DNA of 9,394 bases, taken from contig CBFCZU010000168.1 in the NCBI GenBank assembly GCA_965602635.1, positions 1 through 9,394 of the forward strand. Direction: 5' to 3'. Below the pieces are notes generated by a model that saw only the letters and a list, made by a program, of their open reading frames with translations, was not told the DNA's origin and did not search any database. Every line of letters starts with the position of its first letter. Positions within the stretch are counted from its first letter, which is position 1. The position numbers and the translations under genes are program-made. Below are positions 1-6,523 of the stretch, piece after piece. The DNA comes from CBFCZU01 sp965602635 (GTDB lineage Bacteria; Planctomycetota; Phycisphaerae; SM23-33).

Positions 1-1215
1 GACCGCCCGCTTGATGGCCGAGCCGATGATCGGGTGGCACTCGGTGGTGTTCGAGCCGATCACGAAAACGCAGTCGGCGACGTCGAAGTCCTCGATGGAG
101 TTGGTCATCGCCCCGCTGCCGAAGGCCCGCGCCAGCCCGGCCACCGTCGAGGCGTGGCACAGCCGGGCGCAGTGATCGACGTTGTTCGTGCCGATCACCG
201 CGCGGGTGAACTTCTGCATGACGTAATTCTCCTCGTTGGTGCACTTGGCCGAGGAAAGGGCGCCGACGGCGTCCGGGCCGGACTGCTGCTTGATTTCCGC
301 CAGCCGGCGGGCGATCAGGTCGAGGGCCTCGTCCCATCCGGCGGGGACGAGCTGCCCGTCGCGGCGGATCAGCGGGCGGGTCAGTCGCTCATCGCTGTCG
401 ATGAAGTCAATCCCGAACCGCCCCTTGACGCAGAGCAGGCCCTTGCCGACGCCCGTCCCGGCCCGGCCGGTGACCTCGACGATCCGGTTGTCGCGGAGGT
501 TCAGGACGATGGTGCACCCGCACCCGCAGTACGGGCAGATGGTCTCGGTTTGCGTCAGCTCCCACGTCCGCCCGGCCCCGGCCGATCCCGCGTAAGACAG
601 CGCCCCGGTGGGGCACACGTCGATGCAGTTGCCGCACTCGGTGCAGACGGACTGCCGGCGCGACTTGCCCGGCGGCAGGGAGATGCAGGTGTCGAACCCC
701 CGCCCGAAATAGTCGATCGCGCCGGTGACCTCGACGTTGTGGCAGACCTCGACGCACCGCCCGCAGAGGATGCACTTACTGGCGTCTTGCACGATGGCCG
801 GGCCGTCCTGGACGGGCTCGACGCCCACGTCCTCGGCGGCGAAGCTCGGCGCCTTGACGCCCAGCTCGTAGGCGTATTTCTGAAGGTCGCACTGGCCGGC
901 CTTCTCGCAGGTCAGGCAGTCGTGCGGGTGGTCCGAGAGCAGCAGTTCGATGACCATCCGGCGCATCCGCCGGAGCTTCTCGGTGTCGGTGCGGACGACC
1001 ATGCCCTCGGCGGCCGGGTGCGAGCACGACGCCACCGGCGCCTTGGCCCCCTCCACCTCCACCAGGCACAGCCGGCATGAGCTGGTCGGCGGCAGCCCCA
1101 GGTCGGGGTCGTAGCACAGGTGCGGCACGTCGATCCCGGCCTTTCGGGCGGCGTCGAGAATCGTCTGGCCCTTTTCGACGTCCACCGGAACGCCGTCTAT
1201 GGTTACGGTCGGCAC
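1..1215 (-). CDS. fdhA: Formate dehydrogenase catalytic (alpha) subunit with NuoG-like Fe-S N-terminus, 3' end beyond the window
   Basis: This is the Mo/W-bisPGD subunit that oxidises formate to CO2, or runs in reverse. The 405 visible residues carry, in order: a [2Fe-2S] domain (C34, C47, C50, C64); a NuoG-type His-Cys [4Fe-4S] site (H96, C100, C103, C109); two ferredoxin-like [4Fe-4S] motifs (C148/151/154/158 and C191/194/197/201); and the molybdopterin oxidoreductase [4Fe-4S] motif CPYCGCGC at 227-234, with C262. The active-site segment DHCARLCHAS aligns with DCCARVUHGP of E. coli FdhF, so C353 (codon TGC) replaces selenocysteine and H354 is the conserved partner. The start is GTG, chosen because AAGGAG lies 8 bases before it; no ATG fits the domain start. 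It begins 13 bp after the nuoF-like gene. Proteins of this type are usually about 900 residues, so roughly half is missing off the left edge. A related NuoG-fused molybdoenzyme is possible, but the active-site motif strongly favours formate dehydrogenase. Confidence 0.95.
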   Translation of the reverse strand, partial: MPTVTIDGVPVDVEKGQTILDAARKAGIDVPHLCYDPDLGLPPTSSCRLCLVEVEGAKAPVASCSHPAAEGMVVRTDTEKLRRMRRMVIELLLSDHPHDCLTCEKAGQCDLQKYAYELGVKAPSFAAEDVGVEPVQDGPAIVQDASKCILCGRCVEVCHNVEVTGAIDYFGRGFDTCISLPPGKSRRQSVCTECGNCIDVCPTGALSYAGSAGAGRTWELTQTETICPYCGCGCTIVLNLRDNRIVEVTGRAGTGVGKGLLCVKGRFGIDFIDSDERLTRPLIRRDGQLVPAGWDEALDLIARRLAEIKQQSGPDAVGALSSAKCTNEENYVMQKFTRAVIGTNNVDHCARLCHASTVAGLARAFGSGAMTNSIEDFDVADCVFVIGSNTTECHPIIGSAIKRAV

Positions 1216-1228
1216 AGACGCAACTCCT

Positions 1229-3070
1229 TCACACCTTCACGACCGCGGCGAACGGACATTCATCGAAGCACGTCCCGCACAGGGTGCACTTTTCCTGGTC
1301 GATGACGTGGGGGACCTTCTTCTCGCCGGCGATGGCGTCCACGGGGCAGGCCTTTCGGCAGATGCCGCACGCCTTGCACAGGTCCGGGTCGATCTCATAT
1401 CGGAACAGCCCCTTGCACTCCTTGGCAGGGCAGCGCTTCTCCACGATGTGGGCCTCGTACTCGTCGCGGAAGTAGCGGATCGTCGAGAGCACCGGGTTGG
1501 GCGCGGTCTGCCCCAGCCCGCAGAGCGACGCCTCCTTGATGGTCTCGCCCAGCGCCTCCAGGCGGTCGATGTCGGCCAGGGCGCCCTCGCCGCGGCAGAT
1601 CCGCTCGAGGATGTCGAGCATCTGCTTCGTGCCCAGGCGGCAGGGGGCGCACTTGCCGCACGACTCCTTCTGGCAGAAGTCGGTGAAGAAGCGGGCGATG
1701 TCCACCATGCAGGTGGTCTGGTCCATGACGATGAGCCCGCCCGAGCCCATGATGGCGCCGACCTGCTGGACGGAGTCGTAGTCGATCGGCAGGTCGAGGA
1801 ACTGCGCGGGTACGCATCCGCCCGAGGGCCCGCCCATCTGGGCGGCCTTGAACTCCCCCTCCCGCGGGATGCCCCCGCCGATGTCGAAGACGATCTGCCT
1901 GAGCGTCGAGCCCATCGGCACCTCGACCAGCCCGGTGTTGTTCACCTTGCCGGCCAGGGCGAAGATCTTCGTGCCCTTGGAGCCTTCCGTGCCGACGGCG
2001 CTGTACCGGTCGCTGCCTTCGAGGACGATCCGCGGCACATTCGCCCAGGTCTCCACGTTGTTGATGTTGGTCGGCTTGCCGTACAGCCCTTCCGAGGCCG
2101 GGAAGGGCGGCCGCGGGCGCGGCATGCCGCGCCGGCCCTCGATCGAGGCGGTCAGGGCGGTCTCCTCCCCGCAGACGAAGGCCCCGGCGCCCTTGCGGAT
2201 CTCGATGTCGAAGTCAAAGCCGCTTCCCAGGATGTCCGCCCCCAGCAGGCCGGCCTGTCGGGCCTGGTCGAGGGCGATCTCGGCGTGCTCGATGGCGATG
2301 GGGTACTCGGCCCGGACGTAGATGAACCCCTTGGCCGCCCCGATGGCGTAGGCGCCGATGATCATGCCATCGATGACCAGGTGCGGGTCGCCCTCCAGCA
2401 GCGCCCGGTCCATGAACGCGCCCGGGTCGCCCTCGTCGGCGTTGCAGATGACGTACTTGGGCGTGCCGGCGGCATCCCGGGCGAACTGCCACTTCCGCCC
2501 GGTGGGGAAGCCCGCGCCGCCCCGGCCCCGCAGGCCGGAGGCCAGCACCTCGGAGATCACTTCCTCCGGGCGGGCGTCGGCGAGCACCCGCCCCGCGGCC
2601 GAGTAGGCCCCGTGGGCGAGGCTGTCCTCCAGGCTCTGCGGATCGACCACGCCGCAGTTTCTCAGCACCAGGCGCGCCTGGTGCTTGTAGAAGGGGATGT
2701 CCCGCTGCCGGGAGACGCTGCGATTGCCCGCTGACCAGAACAACCGGCGGACGGCCTTGCCGCCCAGGACGGTCTTCTCGACGATCTCGCCGGCGTCCTC
2801 GGGGGTCACGCCCTGATAGAAGATGCCCTTGGGATCGACGACCACGACCACGGCGGCGGCGCACAGGCCGTGGCAGCCCGTCCGCACCACCCGCGCGCGG
2901 TCGCCCAGGCCGCGGCGGGCGATCTCACTGGCCAGGGCGTCGCAGACCTCCAGCGCCCCCAGGGCGCGGCAACCCGTGGAGCAGACGCGAATCGTCACAT
3001 CCGCCCGCGGCCGGGAGGCAAGCTCGGCTTGCAGCCGTTGGAGCTCGTCTGTCGACTTCAGCAGTTTCAT
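1229..3070 (-). CDS. NuoF-like NAD(P)H-binding flavoprotein subunit of the formate dehydrogenase complex
   Basis: This 613-residue protein is the diaphorase subunit that passes electrons between the Fe-S chain of the formate dehydrogenase and NAD(P). Domains in order: an N-terminal thioredoxin-like [2Fe-2S] domain (C30, C34, C66, C70, with TGCHGLC); the FMN loop RGRGGAGFPTGRKW (181-194); the NADH-site segment GAGAFVCGEETAL (295-307); the N3-type [4Fe-4S] site (C471, C474, C477, C517); and a C-terminal 2x[4Fe-4S] ferredoxin domain (C565/568/571/575 and C595/598/601/605). The layout is that of HndC/HydB-type subunits rather than plain complex I NuoF. ATG at 3070 was chosen because it forms a 4-bp ATGA overlap with the nuoE-like stop. 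A longer reading from 3172 would extend deep into that gene with unrelated sequence. Domain content alone does not show whether the partner is NAD or NADP, or whether ferredoxin takes part. Confidence 0.95.
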   Translation of the reverse strand: MKLLKSTDELQRLQAELASRPRADVTIRVCSTGCRALGALEVCDALASEIARRGLGDRARVVRTGCHGLCAAAVVVVVDPKGIFYQGVTPEDAGEIVEKTVLGGKAVRRLFWSAGNRSVSRQRDIPFYKHQARLVLRNCGVVDPQSLEDSLAHGAYSAAGRVLADARPEEVISEVLASGLRGRGGAGFPTGRKWQFARDAAGTPKYVICNADEGDPGAFMDRALLEGDPHLVIDGMIIGAYAIGAAKGFIYVRAEYPIAIEHAEIALDQARQAGLLGADILGSGFDFDIEIRKGAGAFVCGEETALTASIEGRRGMPRPRPPFPASEGLYGKPTNINNVETWANVPRIVLEGSDRYSAVGTEGSKGTKIFALAGKVNNTGLVEVPMGSTLRQIVFDIGGGIPREGEFKAAQMGGPSGGCVPAQFLDLPIDYDSVQQVGAIMGSGGLIVMDQTTCMVDIARFFTDFCQKESCGKCAPCRLGTKQMLDILERICRGEGALADIDRLEALGETIKEASLCGLGQTAPNPVLSTIRYFRDEYEAHIVEKRCPAKECKGLFRYEIDPDLCKACGICRKACPVDAIAGEKKVPHVIDQEKCTLCGTCFDECPFAAVVKV

Positions 3071-3603
3071 GATTCGTCGCCCGGGAAGCTGTTGAGGATG
3101 CTCTGCACCCGCTGCGGCGTGAGGTGGCCGAAGTACTGGTTGTCGATCATCATCACCGGGGCCAGGAAACACGTCCCCACGCAGGCGACCGTCTCGAGGT
3201 AGAACTTCATGTCCTCGGTCGTCTCGCCGTCCTCGATGCCCAGCAGTTTCTGGATCGCCTGGAGGACCGTCTTGCCGCCGCGGACGTGGCAGGCGGTGCC
3301 CCGGCAGCAGTGGATGGTGTGCCGCCCGCGCGGGCTCGTGTAGAACTGCGCGTAGAAGCTGACCACGCCGTAGATCCGGCTCAGCGGCGTTCGGCTGCGG
3401 CGGCTTATCTCCTCCAGGGCCGCCGCCGGCAGGTAGCCGAAGCGCTCCTGCACCTCCTGGAGAATGCCGATGAGGTTGCCACCGCCCGAGAAGTCCAGCT
3501 CATCCAGCAGCTCGCGGACGTCCTCGTCGGAAGGTCCGGCTGTGGCCGCCTGGGCGGCGGCGGACTGACGAGACTCGTCCGCCGGAGGTCCGGTATCACT
3601 CAT
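3067..3603 (-). CDS. NuoE-like thioredoxin-fold [2Fe-2S] subunit
   Basis: This 178-residue subunit would relay electrons next to the NuoF-like flavoprotein. The C-terminal thioredoxin-like domain has the ligand set C100-x4-C105 (CRGTACHVRGG) and C141-x3-C145 (CVGTC), as in NuoE, HndA and HydC. The stretch IGILQEVQERFGYLP (45-59) is the typical helical N-terminal part. The first 25 residues are Ala/Ser/Pro-rich and probably disordered. The start at 3603 is supported by AAAGG 8 bases upstream. An in-frame extension to 3669 would read into an inverted repeat and was not used. The stop overlaps the ATG of the nuoF-like gene, so translation is probably coupled. It is the first gene of the nuoE-nuoF-fdhA operon. 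Confidence 0.94.
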   Translation of the reverse strand: MSDTGPPADESRQSAAAQAATAGPSDEDVRELLDELDFSGGGNLIGILQEVQERFGYLPAAALEEISRRSRTPLSRIYGVVSFYAQFYTSPRGRHTIHCCRGTACHVRGGKTVLQAIQKLLGIEDGETTEDMKFYLETVACVGTCFLAPVMMIDNQYFGHLTPQRVQSILNSFPGDES

Positions 3604-3641
3604 GCCATCAGCCTTTCCCAAGCCGTGGAAACGTCTTAGCC

Positions 3642-3824
3642 CGGATGTTGCACGACGGGCGTGCAACATCCGCCCTGCGGGCTTCGACGCGAGCGACTTA
3701 CGTCGCTCTTGCTCAGGGCTAGCCTTGAGCGAGGCGCGAAGCGCCGAGTCGAAACCTTTGCGAGAAAACCGTTTCTCGCAAAGGTGCTTATTGCAGGAAC
3801 CCGGCAGGGCTCATGCAATAAGCA
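3642..3824. repeat. Cluster of six inverted repeats between mobBA and the formate dehydrogenase operon
   Basis: Six adjacent palindromes fill most of this gap. (1) 13-bp perfect arms at 3642-3654 and 3660-3672 around a 5-base loop, with a further AGCCC/GGGCT pair outside (3638-3642, 3679-3683). (2) 7-bp arms at 3691-3697 and 3702-3708. (3) A 20-bp palindrome at 3711-3730 with one G.T mismatch. (4) 5-bp arms at 3733-3737 and 3741-3745 with loop GAA. (5) 14-bp perfect arms at 3754-3767 and 3772-3785 with loop ACCG. (6) 11-bp perfect arms at 3785-3795 and 3814-3824 with an 18-base loop. None is followed by a T-tract on either strand, so simple intrinsic termination is unlikely. Possible roles are a dispersed palindromic (REP/MITE-like) element, a structured leader of the nuoE operon, or an mRNA-stabilising or attenuating region after mobBA. 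Confidence 0.85.
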
Positions 3825-3860
3825 GCTTAGGCGTCATTCTACCAACCTGCCCCCGCCCGA

Positions 3861-4952
3861 TCACGTGCCGTTTGCCTCGAGCCGCCGCCGGGCGGCCTCA
3901 AGCTCCTCGGGTGTGTTGACGTTCTCGAGCTGGCCGGCCAACCGGTCGGGCACGGCCAGGAGGTGCGCCCCGGCCGGCGCCAGCCAGTCGCGCACCGCCC
4001 GCGTCCCCGCTTCCAGCGCCGCCTCGATGGACCCCAGGGCGGGCGCTTCGTACACGGCCAGCAGCGGCTCGAGCCGGCCTGTCGCGGGGTTGATCGGCAC
4101 GGTGGCCGGGGTCGACTGATCTCGCCCGGCCAGGACGAAATCAAGCAGCTCTCCGCCGACCGCCGGCATGTCGCACGCGACCGCCACGATCGCCCTCGGC
4201 TGCCCGCCCGCCGACGCGACGCGCAGCGCCGTGGCGATGCCGCCCAACGGACCCAGGCCCGCCCGGGCGTCCGGGTGCCAGGCCGCGCACACGGGAACGT
4301 CCCGCCGGTCGGGCGCGCCCCCGACGATCATGACCTCGCCGGCCCGGTCGGCGAGCAGCTCGCACAGCCGCCCGAGCACGCGCCGGCCGGAAATTGTCAG
4401 GGCCGACTTGTCCCAGCCCATCCTCCGGCTGCCTCCCCCCGCGAGCACGGCGCCGACCAGTGCCTTTCGCATGTCCCGTCGCCGCCGCAGCCACTCCAGG
4501 ACCCAGCTTGCGACGGTTTCGACGTCGTCCCGGCCGACCTGCGGCCCTTCGCCGCCGCCGATGACCAGCCGCACCGACGGGTCATCGCCCCCCCGGCCCG
4601 GCCGCTCGGGATGGAACAGGAGCACCTTGTCGTGAACCGAGCGGCTGTAGCCTTCCGCCAGGACAAGGTCGCAGTCCCGGCAGAAGGCCGCCACCAGGTC
4701 CAGTAGCAGGGCCTCGCCGCGGCAGCCGCCGACCTCGAGGGCGTTCGGTCCGGCGGCGATGGCCGGGGCCGCACCGGCCCGCGCGAGCCGGTCGGAGTCC
4801 TTGCCCGACGCGGCGGCGTCGACGTGCTGACAATGCTTGATCGCGGCGACTCGCAGGCCTTGCGCGGCAAGCGACGGTATCAGCCGCTCCAGCAGCAGCG
4901 TCTTGCCGCTGCCGGACGGGCCGATGACGCAAAGGACGGGCGGGACCAGCAT
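3861..4952 (-). CDS. mobBA: MobB-MobA fusion, molybdopterin guanine dinucleotide biosynthesis
   Basis: This is a 363-residue two-domain protein. Residues 1-160 are MobB-like: the P-loop GPSGSGKT (11-18), the AIKHCQH segment (37-43) and VLAEGYSRS (97-105) match the GTP-binding accessory protein family. Residues 161-363 are MobA-like: the nucleotidyltransferase signature LAGGGSRRMGWDKSAL (170-185), GPLGGI (234-239), the ACDMP metal-site segment (259-263), LEPLLAVY (294-301) and NVNTPEEL (344-351). MobA attaches GMP from GTP to molybdopterin to give MGD, and thence bis-MGD, which formate dehydrogenases need. ATG at 4952 puts the protein start right before the first beta strand. A GTG at 4982 is an alternative, and neither has a convincing ribosome binding site. 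It lies upstream of, and on the same strand as, the nuoE-nuoF-fdhA operon, separated by 257 bp. Confidence 0.93.
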   Translation of the reverse strand: MLVPPVLCVIGPSGSGKTLLLERLIPSLAAQGLRVAAIKHCQHVDAAASGKDSDRLARAGAAPAIAAGPNALEVGGCRGEALLLDLVAAFCRDCDLVLAEGYSRSVHDKVLLFHPERPGRGGDDPSVRLVIGGGEGPQVGRDDVETVASWVLEWLRRRRDMRKALVGAVLAGGGSRRMGWDKSALTISGRRVLGRLCELLADRAGEVMIVGGAPDRRDVPVCAAWHPDARAGLGPLGGIATALRVASAGGQPRAIVAVACDMPAVGGELLDFVLAGRDQSTPATVPINPATGRLEPLLAVYEAPALGSIEAALEAGTRAVRDWLAPAGAHLLAVPDRLAGQLENVNTPEELEAARRRLEANGT

Positions 4953-5015
4953 GCGCGAGAGTCTATGCGATCGCCCTGGCACGTGCCACCGCGCCGGCCG
5001 GGCGACGGGCCTCGG

Positions 5016-5040
5016 CCCCGGCGGGCTTGACCTGCCGGGG
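5016..5040. repeat. GC-rich inverted repeat over the -35 region of the plus-strand promoter
   Basis: CCCCGGCGGG (5016-5025) and CCTGCCGGGG (5031-5040) form arms with nine of ten positions matching, separated by CTTGA. The loop and start of the right arm contain the candidate -35 TTGACC. It could act as an operator or a strong hairpin in the divergent mobBA / small-protein intergenic region. It could also be chance in GC-rich DNA. Confidence 0.5.
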
Positions 5041-5055
5041 CGGGGACAATACAGT
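5027..5055 (+). promoter_or_regulatory. Candidate sigma70-type promoter for the small protein-fdhD-modE operon
   Basis: TTGACC (5027-5032) is followed after 17 bases by TACAGT (5050-5055), a reasonable -35/-10 pair. The predicted start near 5062 leaves a leader of about 20 bases containing GGAG (5070-5073), 8 bases before the ATG at 5082. It sits in the only gap between the divergent gene sets. Confidence 0.45.
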
Positions 5056-5081
5056 CGGGCGCCGCTTTCGGAGACGCCCGA

Positions 5082-5261
5082 ATGACCGACGAAGATCAGA
5101 TCCGCCAGTCCATTGAGCGCGCCGCCGCCGACGGCCGGGTCGCGTGCGGGCTGCTGCTGGAGCTGGCCGAGCGAACGGCCACCCCGCCGAAACGGGTCGG
5201 GCAGCTCTGCAACGAGATGGGCATCCGCATCTCCAATTGCCAGTTGGGCTGCTTTCGCTGA
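5082..5261 (+). CDS. Small conserved-looking protein ending in an ISNCQLGCF motif
   Basis: This 59-residue protein has a strong start: GGAG at 5070-5073, 8 bases before the ATG. The body (residues 4-48) looks like an all-helical fold of the helix-turn-helix kind. A helix (DQIRQSIERAAADGRV, 5-20) is followed by CGLLLELAERTATPPKRVGQ (22-41) and a last helix leading into IRISNCQLGCFR. The C-terminal C53-x3-C57 followed by Phe-Arg is distinctive, and C22 and C43 add two more cysteines. I recall similar short proteins with a C-terminal CxxGCF-like end beside molybdenum or formate dehydrogenase genes in anaerobes, but I cannot confirm a family name. It lies 11 bp before fdhD, in the same operon. 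A role in redox or metal sensing, or in binding a cofactor or FdhD, is inference only. Confidence 0.8.
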   Translation: MTDEDQIRQSIERAAADGRVACGLLLELAERTATPPKRVGQLCNEMGIRISNCQLGCFR

Positions 5262-5272
5262 GACGGCGAACA

Positions 5273-6085
5273 GTGGAACTCAGCAGCGACTATTCGACTC
5301 GACGATTCGAGGCCGGCCGGGCCGCCTCGACCCCCGACGCCGTCGTCACGGAGGCGCGGATCGAGCTGGACGTCAACGACGGCCAGGCCCGAGTCGCGAT
5401 GCTCTGCCTGCCCGCCGACCTTGAGGCCTTGGCCGTCGGGTTCCTCACGGGCGAGGGCGTGTTGCGGCGCCCGGAGGACCTGCGCTGCGTCGAGGCCGAG
5501 CCCGAAGCCGGCAAGGTCCTCATCCGCGGGGATTTCGACGCCGACGCGCTGGAGAACCTCAACCTCCGCTGGACGTGGGGCAGCGGCTGCGGGCGGGGAG
5601 GCACCAGCCGCGACCTCGACCAGCCGGCATACGCGCCGCTGGGGCCCGGGCCGATAGTGCCCTCGGGGCGGCTGGTGGCGCTGGCGGCGGACTTCGGCCG
5701 CAAGGCCAGCGGCCTGTGGCGACGGACGGGCGGCGTGCACGCCTGCGCCCTGGCCGACGATGATCAGATGCTCCTGGCCGAGGACGTAGGCCGGCACAAC
5801 GCCTTCGACAAGGTCGTGGGCATGGCCGTCATGAGGGGGATCCACCCGGGCGGCAAGATCGCCATCGCCACCGGCCGACTGTCGGCGGAGATAGTTTCCA
5901 AGGCCGTCGCCTGCCGCGTGCCGATACTCGCCTCGAGGTCGGCGGTCACCAGCCTGGCGATACAACTTGCCCGCAGGTTCGGCCTGACGCTGGTGGGCTT
6001 CCTCCGCGGCCGGCGGCTGAACGTCTATGCGGGATTCGAACGCATCCGCGCCGAGGAAGGGGGCAACGAAGAGGTCACGCCATGA
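5273..6085 (+). CDS. fdhD: FdhD, sulfurtransferase for formate dehydrogenase activation
   Basis: FdhD takes sulfur from a cysteine desulfurase and delivers it to the Mo/W-bisPGD cofactor to make the sulfido ligand formate dehydrogenase requires. The 270 residues match the family's usual length. Visible motifs: SGCGRGG (104-110) at the sulfur-carrying loop, TGGVHA (152-157), AEDVGRHNAFDKVVG (169-183), TGRLSAEIVSK (200-210) and SRSAVTSLAI (221-230). C106 aligns with the first cysteine of the E. coli C-x-x-C loop. The second cysteine is replaced by glycine, as I believe also occurs in some other FdhD lineages. The GTG start at 5273 lies 11 bp after the upstream stop and has only a weak ribosome binding site, so translation is probably coupled. 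A longer in-frame reading overlaps the small upstream gene and was rejected. The stop overlaps the modE-like ATG. Confidence 0.95.
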   Translation: MELSSDYSTRRFEAGRAASTPDAVVTEARIELDVNDGQARVAMLCLPADLEALAVGFLTGEGVLRRPEDLRCVEAEPEAGKVLIRGDFDADALENLNLRWTWGSGCGRGGTSRDLDQPAYAPLGPGPIVPSGRLVALAADFGRKASGLWRRTGGVHACALADDDQMLLAEDVGRHNAFDKVVGMAVMRGIHPGGKIAIATGRLSAEIVSKAVACRVPILASRSAVTSLAIQLARRFGLTLVGFLRGRRLNVYAGFERIRAEEGGNEEVTP

Positions 6086-6456
6086 GCGCCCGAAGGAAGC
6101 GCCCCGCCGCACTGCCCGCGGGACTGAAGGTCAAGTCCAAGGTATGGCTCGAGCTTGATGGCAGCGCCGTCTTCGGCGACGGCAAGGCCCGAATGCTGGA
6201 ACGCATCGACGAGGCGGGCTCGCTGACCTCGGCCGCAAAGTCGCTGGGGATGAGCTACCGGGGACTGTGGGGGCGGCTTCGGGAGATGGAGCGCCGCCTG
6301 GGCATCAGCCTGCTCGCCCGGAAGGCGGGTGGCCCCGGCGGCGGCGGCACGCAGCTCACCGAGCACGGGCACAGGCTGCTGCAGCAGTATCGGCGCTTCA
6401 GGGACGGCATCAACGCCCTGGTGGACGAGCGCTTCGGCAGGGCCTTCGGCCGCTGA
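6082..6456 (+). CDS. ModE-type winged-helix transcriptional regulator, DNA-binding domain only
   Basis: This 124-residue protein matches the N-terminal LysR-like winged-helix domain of ModE. KVWLELDGSAVFGDGKARMLERIDEAGSL is the family's opening (20-48, quoted in part: KVWLELDG, FGDGKARMLE). The helix-turn-helix AAKSLGMSYRGLWGRLREM (51-69) contains the SYRGLW recognition-helix region. ISLLARKAGGPGGGGTQLT (75-93) forms the wing. It stops there, so the C-terminal Mop/TOBE molybdate-binding domains of E. coli ModE are absent. It may therefore respond to another signal, to a separate Mop protein, or be constitutive. ATGA overlap with fdhD and GAGG 7 bases before the ATG support the start. It probably regulates formate dehydrogenase, molybdenum or adjacent genes, and a ModE-like palindrome lies 59 bp downstream. 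Confidence 0.9.
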   Translation: MSARRKRPAALPAGLKVKSKVWLELDGSAVFGDGKARMLERIDEAGSLTSAAKSLGMSYRGLWGRLREMERRLGISLLARKAGGPGGGGTQLTEHGHRLLQQYRRFRDGINALVDERFGRAFGR

Positions 6457-6468
6457 AGAAGCCTGCCG
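6435..6468 (+). terminator. Possible stem-loop at the end of modE
   Basis: CGGCAGG (6435-6441) pairs with CCTGCCG (6462-6468), and CTTC (6444-6447) with GAAG (6455-6458) inside it. The stem spans the modE stop codon. There is no T-tract after it, so it is at best a weak terminator or a 3'-end stabilising hairpin before the next promoter. Confidence 0.25.
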
Positions 6469-6493
6469 CCCCGCGGGATATCCGGCCACGGGC

Positions 6494-6523
6494 TTGACAG
6501 TTTCGCCATTTCGGCGTTATGCT
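6494..6523 (+). promoter_or_regulatory. Candidate sigma70-type promoter of the pseudopilin operon
   Basis: A perfect TTGACA (6494-6499) is separated by 18 bases from TATGCT (6518-6523). The expected start is near 6530, about 34 bases before the TTG start codon. It lies in the only gap between the modE operon and the next gene. Confidence 0.6.

Noticed and set aside
34..1080. Plus-strand open frame of 348 codons opposite fdhA
   Set aside because: The opposite strand encodes clear Fe-S and active-site motifs of formate dehydrogenase; this frame shows no family features.
1199..2734. Long plus-strand open frame of 511 codons opposite the nuoF-like gene
   Set aside because: Low-complexity Ala/Gly/Asp/Arg-rich translation with no recognisable domain; it is the antisense shadow of a well-conserved gene in GC-rich DNA.
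3636..3818. Short open frames through the palindrome cluster
   Set aside because: Their sequence is dictated by the inverted repeats, with no ribosome binding site or family match; treated as non-coding.
3785..3824. Inverted repeat 6 as the intrinsic terminator of mobBA
   Set aside because: The stem is perfect, but the 18-base loop is long and no T-tract follows in the direction of mobBA transcription.
3830..3839. Half-site GGCGTCATTC resembling one arm of the ModE-like palindrome
   Set aside because: No second arm is present at the right spacing; a single 10-base near-match is weak evidence.
4953..4982. Upstream GTG start for mobBA adding ten residues
   Set aside because: The extra residues are not typical of MobB, and ATG at 4952 begins directly before the first strand; neither start has a good ribosome binding site, so this remains uncertain.
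5096..6112. Minus-strand open frame of 338 codons opposite fdhD
   Set aside because: The plus strand carries all FdhD motifs with operon spacing; the antisense translation has no recognisable motif.
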